From positions 2,542,001 to 2,606,000 of the forward strand of contig NZ_CP151792.1 of assembly GCF_038446525.1 (NCBI RefSeq): a DNA stretch of 64,000 nt, written 5' to 3'. The notes under the pieces are model-generated. The model saw only the letters and a program-made list of their open reading frames with translations. It searched no databases and was not told the origin of the DNA. Below, one piece after another: positions 35,768 to 44,127 of this stretch. Source of the stretch: Methanolobus sp. ZRKC5. GTDB lineage: Archaea; Halobacteriota; Methanosarcinia; Methanosarcinales; Methanosarcinaceae. A program made the translations under genes and the position numbers. The stretch's first letter is position 1; every line of letters begins with the position of its first letter.

Positions 35768-35962
35768 TCAGCCACCGAAAACAACCTGCATTATACGAAT
35801 ATCATCACCGTTATTGAGTACAGCATCCACAGGAATGATATGACCATCCCTTGACACAAGCACTTCCCCCTGGCTGATCTTCAGCTCACGCAGCAACTCT
35901 TCAACAGTAATTGGTCCTAAATTCATTTCTTCGGTTTTACCGGATGGTAATTTTACTTTCAT
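35768..35962 (-). CDS. ThiS/MoaD-like ubiquitin-fold sulfur carrier
   Basis: 64 residues with the beta-grasp pattern MKVKLPSGKTEEMNLGPITV, then VEELLRELKISQGEVLVSRDGHII and a C-terminal VVFGG. The terminal Gly-Gly is the site of adenylation and thiocarboxylation, matching the E1-like ThiF at 34209. It is shorter than MoaD and ThiS-sized. Confidence 0.88.
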   Translation of the reverse strand: MKVKLPSGKTEEMNLGPITVEELLRELKISQGEVLVSRDGHIIPVDAVLNNGDDIRIMQVVFGG

Positions 35963-36135
35963 GGTCCTGCCTGAATAGGTGATAGTAAATAAAATTAGGG
36001 GTTTTAGACTTTCAGGTTAATACGTTTTTTAGCAGGAGTTATGATAACTCCTGCAACAAAGGTCGAAAAGACCACAATCCAATGCCCGGATTCAAACTGT
36101 GATGAATGAGTCCGAAACCTTGGAAAACGTTTTTC

Positions 36136-36149
36136 TTCACAATTGTGAA
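36136..36149. promoter_or_regulatory. 14-bp palindrome upstream of the ThiS-like gene
   Basis: TTCACAATTGTGAA is a perfect palindrome sharing its 12-bp core with 35265-35276. It is 174 bp upstream of the ThiS-like start, rather far for a promoter operator. Confidence 0.4.
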
Positions 36150-36223
36150 TACACATAATAGACACCTGTGGTATTTAACACTTTTGTTCGCATGCCGGCA
36201 AACAAATATTTTGAGCATATTTT

Positions 36224-37861
36224 AAAAAAAGGTAACTATTCAGCCTGACTGTTTTAATGATGCAAAAAACAATATACTATGGCTTCATTCTATGTGTTAA
36301 AAAATATTCAGTAAAATATCATAAAAAACGTCTATCAATCTGAGGGGATTTGTATAGACCGCGAAGAAATACTTGCAGTTTATGAAGCTGGTCCAGAAGC
36401 AGTAGTAGAACTTGTAACTCGATTACTTGGGATAATTGAACATCAATCTCTCCAAATTGCACAACTTGAAGAGCGTGTCAGGCATTTGGAAGAAATGCTT
36501 GAAAAGAATAGTCGCAACAGTAGCAAACCACCTTCTACTGATTCTTATGCACGGAATAAACCAACCGTTAAAAGTCAAAGAAAAAAGACCAATAAGCATG
36601 TAGGTGGTCAAAACGGTCATCCTGGTACTACATTAAGAATAAATGATGATCCGGATGAAGTTATTGTTCATCCTGTTAATCAATGCGTCAATTGTGGGAG
36701 ATCGTTAGCTTCTGTTCCCTCTGACTATGAAAGAAGACAGGTCTTTGACATTCCTCCTATAACTATCAATTGCATTGAACATCGTTGCGAGATTAAAACA
36801 TGTCCCAAATGTTCTCATGTAAACAAAGCTCTTTTTCCAGATGGTGTAACTCAGCCGACTCAATACGGTCATCGAGTTAAGTCATTTGCAGTTTATTTGC
36901 ACACTTACCAATTACTTCCTTATCAGCGTGTTACCAAGTTGTTCTCTGATATTTTGGGATGCAAGATAAGTCCTGCTACTTTGGTGAACACGGAACGTAG
37001 TTGTTTTGAGAAGCTTGGAGCTTTTGAAAATACAGTGAAACATCTCCTGAAAGAATCTCCTGTCATCAATCTGGATGAAACAGGAATGAGAATAAATGCA
37101 GTTCGTAATTGGCTTCATGTGGCAGGTACAGACAAACTGACCTATTATTTTGCACATCGCAAAAGGGGCTCAGAAGCAATGGATGCTATGGGCATATTAC
37201 CAGGTTACACTGGTGTTGCAACACATGATTTTTGGAAACCGTACAACAAATATGAATGTCAACATTCATTATGTAATGCACATTTATTACGAGAGTTAAC
37301 TGGAGCTTCCGAAAACAGGGATCAACAGTGGCCAAAGATAATGAGTGATCTCTTGATATGCATTAAACATCATGTTGATAATGATCTTTTAGATACTGAG
37401 CTAATTCAAAGGTTCAGTGAGGATTATGATCACATAACTTGTTTAGGAGTGAATGAAAATCCTCCTGATCCGGAATCAAATGTGCGGTCTAAAAAACGAG
37501 GACGTAAGAAGCAGACCACGGTAAAGAATTTGCTGGATAGGTTTATTGGCCATAAAGAGGATATCTTGCGATTTATGTACGACCAAAACGTTCCGTTTGA
37601 TAACAATCAGGCTGAAAGAGAGATCAGAATGACGAAAGTACAGCAGAAGATATCAGGTACTTTCCGCAGTGAACAGGGTGCAAAAAATTTCTGCCGTATA
37701 AGAGGATACGTGTCTACTGTTAATAAGAATTCTGAATCTGTTATCGATGCAATTAGTGCAATATTTTATGGCAATTCATTTGTTCCAAAGTTGCAGAATT
37801 GATCGTGGATGAAGAAATCAGCTTGGTGGAAGTGAGCTAGGCTGAATAGTTACAAAAAAAG
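36224..37861 (+). mobile_element. Complete IS66-family insertion sequence (36232-37853) with 8-bp target duplication
   Basis: A 1622-bp element. The inverted ends are GTAACTATTCAGCCT (36232-36246) and AGGCTGAATAGTTAC (37839-37853). It is flanked by AAAAAAAG on both sides (36224-36231 and 37854-37861), an 8-bp target duplication. It carries one transposase (tnpC-like) and no tnpA/tnpB. It is the likely source of transposase for the MITE at 31567. Confidence 0.92.
36354..37802 (+). CDS. IS66-family transposase, apparent AUA start
   Basis: A 482-residue transposase when begun at ATA 36354 (then DREEILAVYEAGPEAVVELV). No ATG, GTG or TTG occurs in frame before TTG 36486, yet the upstream codons encode the usual IS66 N-terminal coiled coil (IAQLEERVRHLEEMLEKN, then SRNSSKPPSTDS). 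GAGGGG (36342-36347) is six bases before ATA. Zinc ribbon cysteines (CVNC, CPKC) and the DDE residues are present: Asp in INLDETGMR, Asp in ATHDFWKPY and Glu in NNQAEREIRM. There are no internal stops. Confidence 0.88.
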   Translation: MDREEILAVYEAGPEAVVELVTRLLGIIEHQSLQIAQLEERVRHLEEMLEKNSRNSSKPPSTDSYARNKPTVKSQRKKTNKHVGGQNGHPGTTLRINDDPDEVIVHPVNQCVNCGRSLASVPSDYERRQVFDIPPITINCIEHRCEIKTCPKCSHVNKALFPDGVTQPTQYGHRVKSFAVYLHTYQLLPYQRVTKLFSDILGCKISPATLVNTERSCFEKLGAFENTVKHLLKESPVINLDETGMRINAVRNWLHVAGTDKLTYYFAHRKRGSEAMDAMGILPGYTGVATHDFWKPYNKYECQHSLCNAHLLRELTGASENRDQQWPKIMSDLLICIKHHVDNDLLDTELIQRFSEDYDHITCLGVNENPPDPESNVRSKKRGRKKQTTVKNLLDRFIGHKEDILRFMYDQNVPFDNNQAEREIRMTKVQQKISGTFRSEQGAKNFCRIRGYVSTVNKNSESVIDAISAIFYGNSFVPKLQN

Positions 37862-38014
37862 AAACTAGACCAAAGTCACAAAACTCATCAACCTGCAATA
37901 TGGTCTTGTTTGCACGGACACAAATACTACTTCCCACATCACAATTATTACATAGTCTTACAAAAAAAACGTCATCATAAATTGCTTATACACACATTTG
38001 AAATGAGACACGCT

Positions 38015-39388
38015 TTATGCATCAATTGCCTTTATTTTTGTTACCCCAAGTTTGTTTACTTCCTTTTTCATCAGAACCACTGCTACAACAAATCCAAGAA
38101 AATCGGATACCGGGAATGATAGCCATATACCTGTCACACCCATGAATAATGGTAGAACTAGTACAAGAGGTGGCAGGAAAAACACCTGTCTTGAAAGTGT
38201 TACTACCAATGCTTGTTTTGATTTACCCATAGACTGGAGTAAAGCCGTAGCCACTATCTGACTTCCTATGAAGGGCATCATGAGGAAGCTTATTTTTATT
38301 GCTGGTACTCCCATAGCCAGCAGTTCGGCATCACTACTGAAAACCCTGAATATCTGCTCTGGAATTAGGAAAATAATAAGGACACTAATTACGCACATAC
38401 CGAATGCGATGTAATTTGAAAGAGAGACAGCTTCCCTGACCCTCCCGAAATCATTAGCACCGTAGTTGAAACCGAATATGGGCAGTATTCCATGCTTGAT
38501 ACCTATAATTGGCATCAGGAATATCATAAACACCTTGATGATAATACCAAATACAGCAATTGCCATATCCCCTCCATAAACAAGGAGACTCTGGTTCAAA
38601 AGAATAAACACCAGACTTTCCACCGAATTGAAAATAAATTCGGACATGCCTATGCTTACAATTTCCTGAGAAAGAACAGGATCCAGTGCCATATATTCCG
38701 GTTTAAACGCCACCATGTTAATGCTGCCTCTATAATAGTGAATTATCATTACAGCACCGATCATCTGAGAGATGACTGTTGCAACAGCAGCCCCCATAAT
38801 TCCCATGTTGAACTCAAAGATAAAGATCGGATCGAGTACTATATTCACAACACTTGAGACTAGCATAACAGCCATGGCAAACTTTGCATGACCCTCTGCT
38901 CTTATGGCGTTGCTCATAGCTGCAGAAAAAGTAAAAAATATAGTCCCCATGAGAATATACTTTGTATATTCCTTTGCAAAGGGTAGTACACTCTCAGAAG
39001 CTCCAAATAACCTTAACAGGGGGTCAATAAATAATAATCCCAGAACCGTAAAGACCACACTCGATATAATTACCAGTGTGACCATGTTAGCCAGAGTTCT
39101 TTCTGCCTTATCTGAATCTCCCATTCCCAATGTTCTCGAGATGACAGATGCACCTCCAATGCCTATACCCATGGCTATTGCCATCATAAGCATCTGTATA
39201 GGGAATGCAATGGAAATGCCTGCTATTCCAAGAGCACTATCATCTCCCAGCCCCCTACCCACAAATATGGTGTCCACGAGGTTATAGAATGCCTGTACAA
39301 GCAGTCCTATAATTGCAGGTGTTGAAAGCTTGAAGATGAGTTTTCTTATGCTCTGGGTTGCAAGCATATCATATCTTTCATGTTTCAT
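38015..39388 (-). CDS. MATE-family efflux transporter
   Basis: About 457 residues with twelve hydrophobic segments in two bundles. The N-terminal signature is RKLIFKLSTPAIIGLLVQAF, followed by YNLVDTIFVGRGLGDDS. MATE proteins expel drugs or metabolites using a Na+ or H+ gradient. I chose ATG 39388 (MKHERYDMLATQS) over the in-frame ATG 39427 because only the shorter form matches the family length; the RBS is weak (AGGATG). It is on the same strand as a GbsR-like regulator and an SMR exporter. Confidence 0.9.
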   Translation of the reverse strand: MKHERYDMLATQSIRKLIFKLSTPAIIGLLVQAFYNLVDTIFVGRGLGDDSALGIAGISIAFPIQMLMMAIAMGIGIGGASVISRTLGMGDSDKAERTLANMVTLVIISSVVFTVLGLLFIDPLLRLFGASESVLPFAKEYTKYILMGTIFFTFSAAMSNAIRAEGHAKFAMAVMLVSSVVNIVLDPIFIFEFNMGIMGAAVATVISQMIGAVMIIHYYRGSINMVAFKPEYMALDPVLSQEIVSIGMSEFIFNSVESLVFILLNQSLLVYGGDMAIAVFGIIIKVFMIFLMPIIGIKHGILPIFGFNYGANDFGRVREAVSLSNYIAFGMCVISVLIIFLIPEQIFRVFSSDAELLAMGVPAIKISFLMMPFIGSQIVATALLQSMGKSKQALVVTLSRQVFFLPPLVLVLPLFMGVTGIWLSFPVSDFLGFVVAVVLMKKEVNKLGVTKIKAIDA

Positions 39389-39604
39389 ACAATGGACATC
39401 CTGATGATAATGGGGTACTAAGAGCAACTTGAATGAGTTTGCCGTATTTAATCATTTGCAAACAATCAGATCATGTCAGTAATTGAATGAAAAACAACGT
39501 GTTACGGACATTATAGATGTAATTATTCTTCAATGAACAAAATCACCTGCATATATTGCCTTCTTAAATCTAAAAAGACTGTTTGATAAGAACTCAACAG
39601 CAGC

Positions 39605-40093
39605 TTAAACTTTATTCTCTTTCAAATCAGAGATCTGAGCGTATATGTATTGGATCAATTCTTCAAAGCGGTTTATCTCTGCAAGGTAATTTTCGTATGT
39701 ATCCAGTTTGGTTTCCTGTTCCTGAGTCGTGGCATTACATCTGTATTCTTCTATAAGAGGAGGTATTTTCGTTTTTGCAATTTCTAATTCAGTTGCAAAA
39801 CCATTTTTAATCTGGATAGCAAAAGCATCTAACAGATCCTTTTCCATGAGAAGGTATGTCTTACGAGACCCGGGTTTTTGTATTCTTTTTATACCCCAGA
39901 AATGTTCAATATTTTTAATCTTAAGACTGATGGAGGCAAGACTATACCCGGTTCTCTTTGCCAGCTCCTCCATACTTACCTCTTCTGACTCAAAGTTAAG
40001 TATTGATAGAATCTGTGCAGTGGGATTGTCAACCCCGTAGCCTTTGAAGATCTCATGACCAATGTCAATTATCTTGTTCTCAATGTCACTCAT
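39605..40093 (-). CDS. GbsR/MarR-type winged-helix transcriptional regulator
   Basis: 162 residues. A winged helix (about 25-90) is visible in VSMEELAKRTGYSLASISLKIKNIEHFWGIKRIQKPGSRKTYL, resembling the GbsR family of MarR-like repressors linked to compatible solute or efflux genes. The C-terminal half is helical and probably dimerises. It lies between the SMR exporter (53 bp upstream) and the MATE gene, which it may regulate (inference). Confidence 0.85.
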   Translation of the reverse strand: MSDIENKIIDIGHEIFKGYGVDNPTAQILSILNFESEEVSMEELAKRTGYSLASISLKIKNIEHFWGIKRIQKPGSRKTYLLMEKDLLDAFAIQIKNGFATELEIAKTKIPPLIEEYRCNATTQEQETKLDTYENYLAEINRFEELIQYIYAQISDLKENKV

Positions 40094-40146
40094 TTTTCTC
40101 CTCTATGAATCTGAATGTTCCCTTTTAAATATTGGGTAATGCACGA

Positions 40147-40470
40147 TCATGCAGACACCAATTTTAAGCCACCAATGCCAACAGCTATCAGTCCTATGAA
40201 AAATAATCGGGATAAATTAATGGATTCATTGAATAGGACTATTCCCAGTACTGTCGTCCCAATAATCCCAATACCTGTCCATACTGCATAGGCAGTCCCA
40301 ACCGGTAATGTCCTCAGAGCTTTTTCCAATAGATACATGCTTAAAATCAGAGTCACGATTGTAAACACCACCGGATAAAACCTGGTTAAACCATCACTAT
40401 ATTTCAGTCCAACTGCCCACCCGGTTTCAAATACTCCTGCAATTAATAAGTAAATCCATTCCATTTTCAT
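40147..40470 (-). CDS. SMR-family exporter, SugE/Gdx-like
   Basis: 107 residues with four membrane helices. EWIYLLIAGVFETGWAVGLK, YSDGLTRFYPVVFTI and LPVGTAYAVWTGIGIIGTTVLGIVLFNE follow the SugE/Gdx subgroup, which exports guanidinium, rather than EmrE. The conserved Glu is in GVFETGW. I saw no guanidine riboswitch in the upstream region. It leads an apparent efflux cluster with a GbsR-like regulator and a MATE transporter. Confidence 0.88.
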   Translation of the reverse strand: MKMEWIYLLIAGVFETGWAVGLKYSDGLTRFYPVVFTIVTLILSMYLLEKALRTLPVGTAYAVWTGIGIIGTTVLGIVLFNESINLSRLFFIGLIAVGIGGLKLVSA

Positions 40471-40668
40471 ACCTTTTAGTATTTTTAATAAATATTAAAA
40501 GCTAATAAAACAGATTTTGTATTTATAACTATTGGCAAAAAATTCTGCAGAAAAAACATTTCACATTTAACAAGAATAACATTGCAAACATTAAGCAAAC
40601 ACAGGCCATTCCACCTGATACCCTAACCAATATTAGAATTAACCTTTAAATCAACATTCCGTCCAACA

Positions 40669-40677
40669 CTATATTTA
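40669..40677 (+). promoter_or_regulatory. TATA box of the tRNA-Arg gene
   Basis: CTATATTTA, 41 bp upstream of the tRNA 5' end, fits an archaeal promoter with a short leader. It may also serve the hydrolase gene 20 bp beyond the tRNA. Confidence 0.45.
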
Positions 40678-40717
40678 TCTTCAATGAGAAACATGCAAAT
40701 CGTTATACTCAAATAAT

Positions 40718-40789
40718 GGACCTGTAGTGTAGTGGATATCACTTTAGCCTCCGGAGCTTAGAACCCGGGTTCGATTCCCGGCAGGTTCG
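40718..40789 (+). tRNA. tRNA-Arg (anticodon CCG)
   Basis: 72 nt. Acceptor GGACCTG pairs with CAGGTTC (one G-U), D stem GTG/CAC, anticodon loop CTCCGGA giving CCG, T stem CCGGG/CCCGG with TTCGATT. The anticodon stem TTAGC/GCTTA contains a U-U mismatch at 28/42. CCA is not encoded. A protein gene starts 20 bp downstream. Confidence 0.9.
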
Positions 40790-40809
40790 TAAATATTATC
40801 GGCGATCAT

Positions 40810-41757
40810 ATGAGTCAAAAGCATACTACCAAAGGAAAAAGAAAGACACCTGAAAAGCAGAAAATGAACATCAAAATGCTGCCACTTGTTCTGGGAGTTT
40901 TGCTTATGATAGCAGGTGTTATCGGAATAATGGCCAGTTCCGATGATCAGGCTAAGTGGTCTGTTTCGGACGAAGGTATTCTTTCTTACTCGCAAATTGA
41001 AGATATGCAATACAGTGTAGGCAATGTCACAACGACAGATAACAATGACTCTGTTAAAGAGGTCACATTCAAAAGCAGGAACTCTGATATTGAAGGACTG
41101 ATACGGACACCTGAGTCCGGCACAAGTGTACCAGGTATTGTGGTTCTTCCCGGTGCTGGTGTATCCAAAGAACAACAAACCGCTGTTCCTGAATTGCTCT
41201 CTGAATTAGGATATGCCTCCATCACTATTGACCAGAGGAATCTTGGTGGAATAGACCCACAGGCAGACTTTGGACTGTTCATAGATGGTGAAGAACCTGT
41301 GGAATATATGATGGTACATGATGCATTAATGGCTGCAGATGTCATTGGCGACCAGACGGAAGTCAATGGCGAAAATATTGCAATGTTTGGACTTAGTAAT
41401 GGTGGAAGGTTTGCCATAATTGCAACTGCAATCAGCCCTGAAATTAAGGGTGTTGTGGCTATCAGCACAAGCGGATATGACACAGACGTTATTGTTGTTG
41501 ATGAGAACACAGACAAGGACGCATATCTTTTCTACAGGTCTATAGACCCTGACAACTATCTGGATAAAATTGTACAACGCAGGTTTGTCATGTTCCACTC
41601 CCTCAACGACAGCATTATACCTTATGAACTGGCACAACGCAGTTTTAGCAAAGCACAGGAACCAAAGGCACTCCATAGCATTAATGGCAGTACCCACGGA
41701 TACAGCACACTGATGGATCAGGGGATTGAAGCGGAACTTGAACTCATATTCCTATAA
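40810..41757 (+). CDS. Membrane-anchored alpha/beta hydrolase (dienelactone hydrolase-like)
   Basis: 315 residues. A basic N-terminus is followed by one membrane helix (about 23-42, MLPLVLGVLLMIAGVIGIMA), then an extracytoplasmic alpha/beta hydrolase: PGIVVLPGAGVSKEQQTAVP (oxyanion region), MFGLSNGGRFAII (nucleophile elbow, Ser in G-L-S-N-G), FHSLNDSIIPYELAQ (acid) and STHGYS (His). The substrate is unknown. It begins only 20 bp after tRNA-Arg, so its message may be released by tRNA 3' processing. Confidence 0.87.
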   Translation: MSQKHTTKGKRKTPEKQKMNIKMLPLVLGVLLMIAGVIGIMASSDDQAKWSVSDEGILSYSQIEDMQYSVGNVTTTDNNDSVKEVTFKSRNSDIEGLIRTPESGTSVPGIVVLPGAGVSKEQQTAVPELLSELGYASITIDQRNLGGIDPQADFGLFIDGEEPVEYMMVHDALMAADVIGDQTEVNGENIAMFGLSNGGRFAIIATAISPEIKGVVAISTSGYDTDVIVVDENTDKDAYLFYRSIDPDNYLDKIVQRRFVMFHSLNDSIIPYELAQRSFSKAQEPKALHSINGSTHGYSTLMDQGIEAELELIFL

Positions 41758-41781
41758 CTTCAACAAAATTCGAAAATAAAA

Positions 41782-41800
41782 ATGGGAAATTATTTCCCAT
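41782..41800. terminator. Hairpin between convergent hydrolase and cupredoxin-like genes
   Basis: ATGGGAAAT/ATTTCCCAT stem of up to 9 bp (7 bp with a 5-nt loop) followed by the ATTT repeat, usable as a terminator for the hydrolase gene. Confidence 0.5.
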
Positions 41801-41804
41801 CTGT

Positions 41805-41839
41805 CTATTTATTTATTTATTTATTTATTTATTTATTTT
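41805..41839. repeat. (TTTA)n microsatellite
   Basis: About eight tandem TTTA units. On the minus strand the TAA stop of the cupredoxin-like gene is the first unit of the TAAA array, so slippage would not alter the protein. Confidence 0.85.
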
Positions 41840-43002
41840 ACAACTATGATACCTTTTATTGCAGCATTGTTTGCCACACTGAATGTGTAAATACCAGGCT
41901 CTTCAAAGGTGTAAGTGAATATCTTACCGTAGTAGATAGTCTGGTCTTCCCACAAACCATCATCACTTACAAGCACGACAGGAAGCTTAGGTCTCTGTAG
42001 ATTTCTCCAGGTAACAGTTTCTCCTGCATCAACCTCCACGGAGCCGGGAGTTGCTATGCGAATTATAAGAAACTCAGTGCTATGATCCACTATTTGTTCC
42101 CTGACCTGCTCACGCTCCTGTTCCATTGAACGAACAGGTTCACCGACCTCTTCTCCCATCATAGCTTCTGGACCTGGTGCCATCATACCACCATTGACAG
42201 GAGTATCAACTACCGATGTCATTCCCTTTTCTATAACCACGACAGTTCCTGTTATTGCTGGCTTATCCTGAGCATGGAATGTGTATGTGCCGCTCTCTTC
42301 AAAAGTGTAGGAGAATGTCTTACCGTAGTAGATGGTCTGGTCATCCCACAGTCCTTCTTCACTTACAAGCACAATAGGAAACTTAGGTCTCTGCAAATTT
42401 TTCCATGTGACGGTCTCTCCTACATAGGCCTCCAACGCCGTTGGTGTTGCTACACGAACAATAAGGAAGTCATTGCCATGAGACATTGCCTGTTCCCTAT
42501 CCAGTCTCATCGGACTGACTGCCCCGGTCCGGTCCCCCATTACAGCTTCCGGACCAGGTACCATCATACGCTCATCGGCAGAAGTATCGACCACAGATGA
42601 CATTCTTTTTTCGTTGACCACAACTGTTCCGCTTATTGCAGGATTGTCCATTGCGCTGAATGTGTAAGTACCAGGCTCTTCAAAAGCATAGGAGAATATC
42701 TTACCGTAGTAGATGGTCTGGTCATCCCAAAGTCCTTCGTCACTTATAAGCACAATCGGAAATTTGGGTCTCTGCAGATTCCTCCAGGTTACCGTATCGC
42801 CCACTGATATCTCGATAGATTGCGGAGTGGCAACTTTGATCATCAAAACCTCATGTTTTTGTGAACTTGTTTCCACAGATTTAACAGATAGGTCCTTGAC
42901 ACTCATATAAGGACCATCAGCAGCCGATGACACTGCTATTAACAAAGTAGATGCTGTTATGAATACAGCTACAACTAATGCCATTGTTCTAATGTATTTC
43001 AT
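41833..43002 (-). CDS. Secreted protein with three cupredoxin-like domains lacking copper ligands
   Basis: 389 residues starting at ATG 43002 (MKYIRTMALVVAVFITASTL), with GGAGG nine bases upstream and a Sec signal peptide ending near AVSSA. Three tandem copies of a cupredoxin-like fold follow (about 50-130, 165-250, 300-389). Each has the pattern VGDTVTWRNLQRPKFPIVLI, then DEGLWDDQTIYYGKIFSY and FEEPGTYTFSA. The positions that hold His, Cys, His and Met in blue copper proteins are Pro, Ser, Asn/Asp and Ile, so copper binding is not expected. Linkers carry a repeated GMMAPGPEAMMG-like Met-rich segment. The three copies are also alike at the DNA level (around 41900-42005, 42294-42399 and 42676-42781), which indicates recent duplication or gene conversion. 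Confidence 0.85.
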   Translation of the reverse strand: MKYIRTMALVVAVFITASTLLIAVSSAADGPYMSVKDLSVKSVETSSQKHEVLMIKVATPQSIEISVGDTVTWRNLQRPKFPIVLISDEGLWDDQTIYYGKIFSYAFEEPGTYTFSAMDNPAISGTVVVNEKRMSSVVDTSADERMMVPGPEAVMGDRTGAVSPMRLDREQAMSHGNDFLIVRVATPTALEAYVGETVTWKNLQRPKFPIVLVSEEGLWDDQTIYYGKTFSYTFEESGTYTFHAQDKPAITGTVVVIEKGMTSVVDTPVNGGMMAPGPEAMMGEEVGEPVRSMEQEREQVREQIVDHSTEFLIIRIATPGSVEVDAGETVTWRNLQRPKLPVVLVSDDGLWEDQTIYYGKIFTYTFEEPGIYTFSVANNAAIKGIIVVK

Positions 43003-43193
43003 AAGAAGATTCCTCCCTGAGTTCCCCTCCTTATATATATTTTGTACTCGATTCCATATAGCCAAAACCATAGGGATATGGCAACAGATGAATGGATATT
43101 CTAATGCTCTTGGAAAAGTAGAAAGCTACAAGAATACTAAACATATTTCCAATGATTATATATGTGTTTAAAGGCAAAGTAAAATGGGGTTTT

Positions 43194-44063
43194 ATGCAAT
43201 CTTCTTTACTTGACACGTTGTTCCTTTCTGAAAAAAGAAAGGAATTGTTGCTGTTCCTGAAAGATGGTACGAAGAATTCGGAGGACATAAAGGCAGCTTT
43301 TGATTTCCCATGGAAGTCCATGATACCACAGATAAAGAGACTTGTTGAATGGGACCTGATAATCTACAATAAAGGTAGTTGTACCCTTACTACTATGGGA
43401 GAGATCGTTGTCGAGAATATGGAACACTTCATGAGGACCCTGAAAATCCATGAAGAGCACAGGAACTATTGGCTGGAACATGACCTTAGTCCTATACCAA
43501 AAGAGTTACTCTATAGGATAGGTGAACTTGGGCAGTGTGAAATTAGTGAGCCAACCCTTCCAAATATATTTGAACAACAGGAAGAGATGCTAAAAAGAAT
43601 GGATGGTTCGCACAGGATCATGGCTTTTGTTTCTGTATATCATCCAGCACAACTAATTATATTTTCTGAATTCATGGAAAGTGGAAAAAAACTTGATCTG
43701 ATAATGACTGAAGAAGTCTACAAAACCATCAAGGGAGAGATACAACCAAATATCAGCATTCTTCAGAACGGGAATTCAATTTTTATCTCGTTGAAAGAGG
43801 AATATGAGAAAGAGATAGAGAATCTTTTCAAAGACCAAAGGTCGAAAATATTTATTTATAAAGGAAGTATGAAACCTCCGACCATCATTGTAACTGACAA
43901 GTTCTTATCACTGGCACTTCTTGACAATGAAGGAAGATACGATAATTCAAGTATCATAAGTTCCGAGCTTTCAGCAGTCTTATGGGGTGAGAGGCTTTTC
44001 AGCCATTACAGAGACAGGTCAGATAGACTGATAGAACAGGAAGGAGTTTCAATTAAAATTTAA
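43194..44063 (+). CDS. FilR1/DUF1724 winged-helix regulator of methanogens
   Basis: 289 residues from ATG 43194 (MQSSLLDTLFLSEKRKELLL). The N-terminal winged helix (about 8-75) includes LKDGTKNSEDIKAAFDFPWK and a C-terminal FilR1/DUF1724 effector domain spans about 110-270. Related regulators (Msr proteins) control methylotrophy genes in Methanosarcina. It is divergent from the triplicated cupredoxin-like gene, a likely target (inference). Confidence 0.88.
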   Translation: MQSSLLDTLFLSEKRKELLLFLKDGTKNSEDIKAAFDFPWKSMIPQIKRLVEWDLIIYNKGSCTLTTMGEIVVENMEHFMRTLKIHEEHRNYWLEHDLSPIPKELLYRIGELGQCEISEPTLPNIFEQQEEMLKRMDGSHRIMAFVSVYHPAQLIIFSEFMESGKKLDLIMTEEVYKTIKGEIQPNISILQNGNSIFISLKEEYEKEIENLFKDQRSKIFIYKGSMKPPTIIVTDKFLSLALLDNEGRYDNSSIISSELSAVLWGERLFSHYRDRSDRLIEQEGVSIKI

Positions 44064-44127
44064 AAATGGATGAACTGGCTGCAGTCATCCAAAAGAACTG
44101 GACATGTAATCTTTTAATGTTACTGCT

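Noticed and set aside
42680-42790. CRISPR-like repetition around 41.9-42.8 kb
   Set aside because: The three repeats are about 390 bp apart and belong to duplicated coding domains; there are no spacers or short regular repeats. No CRISPR array was seen anywhere in the window.
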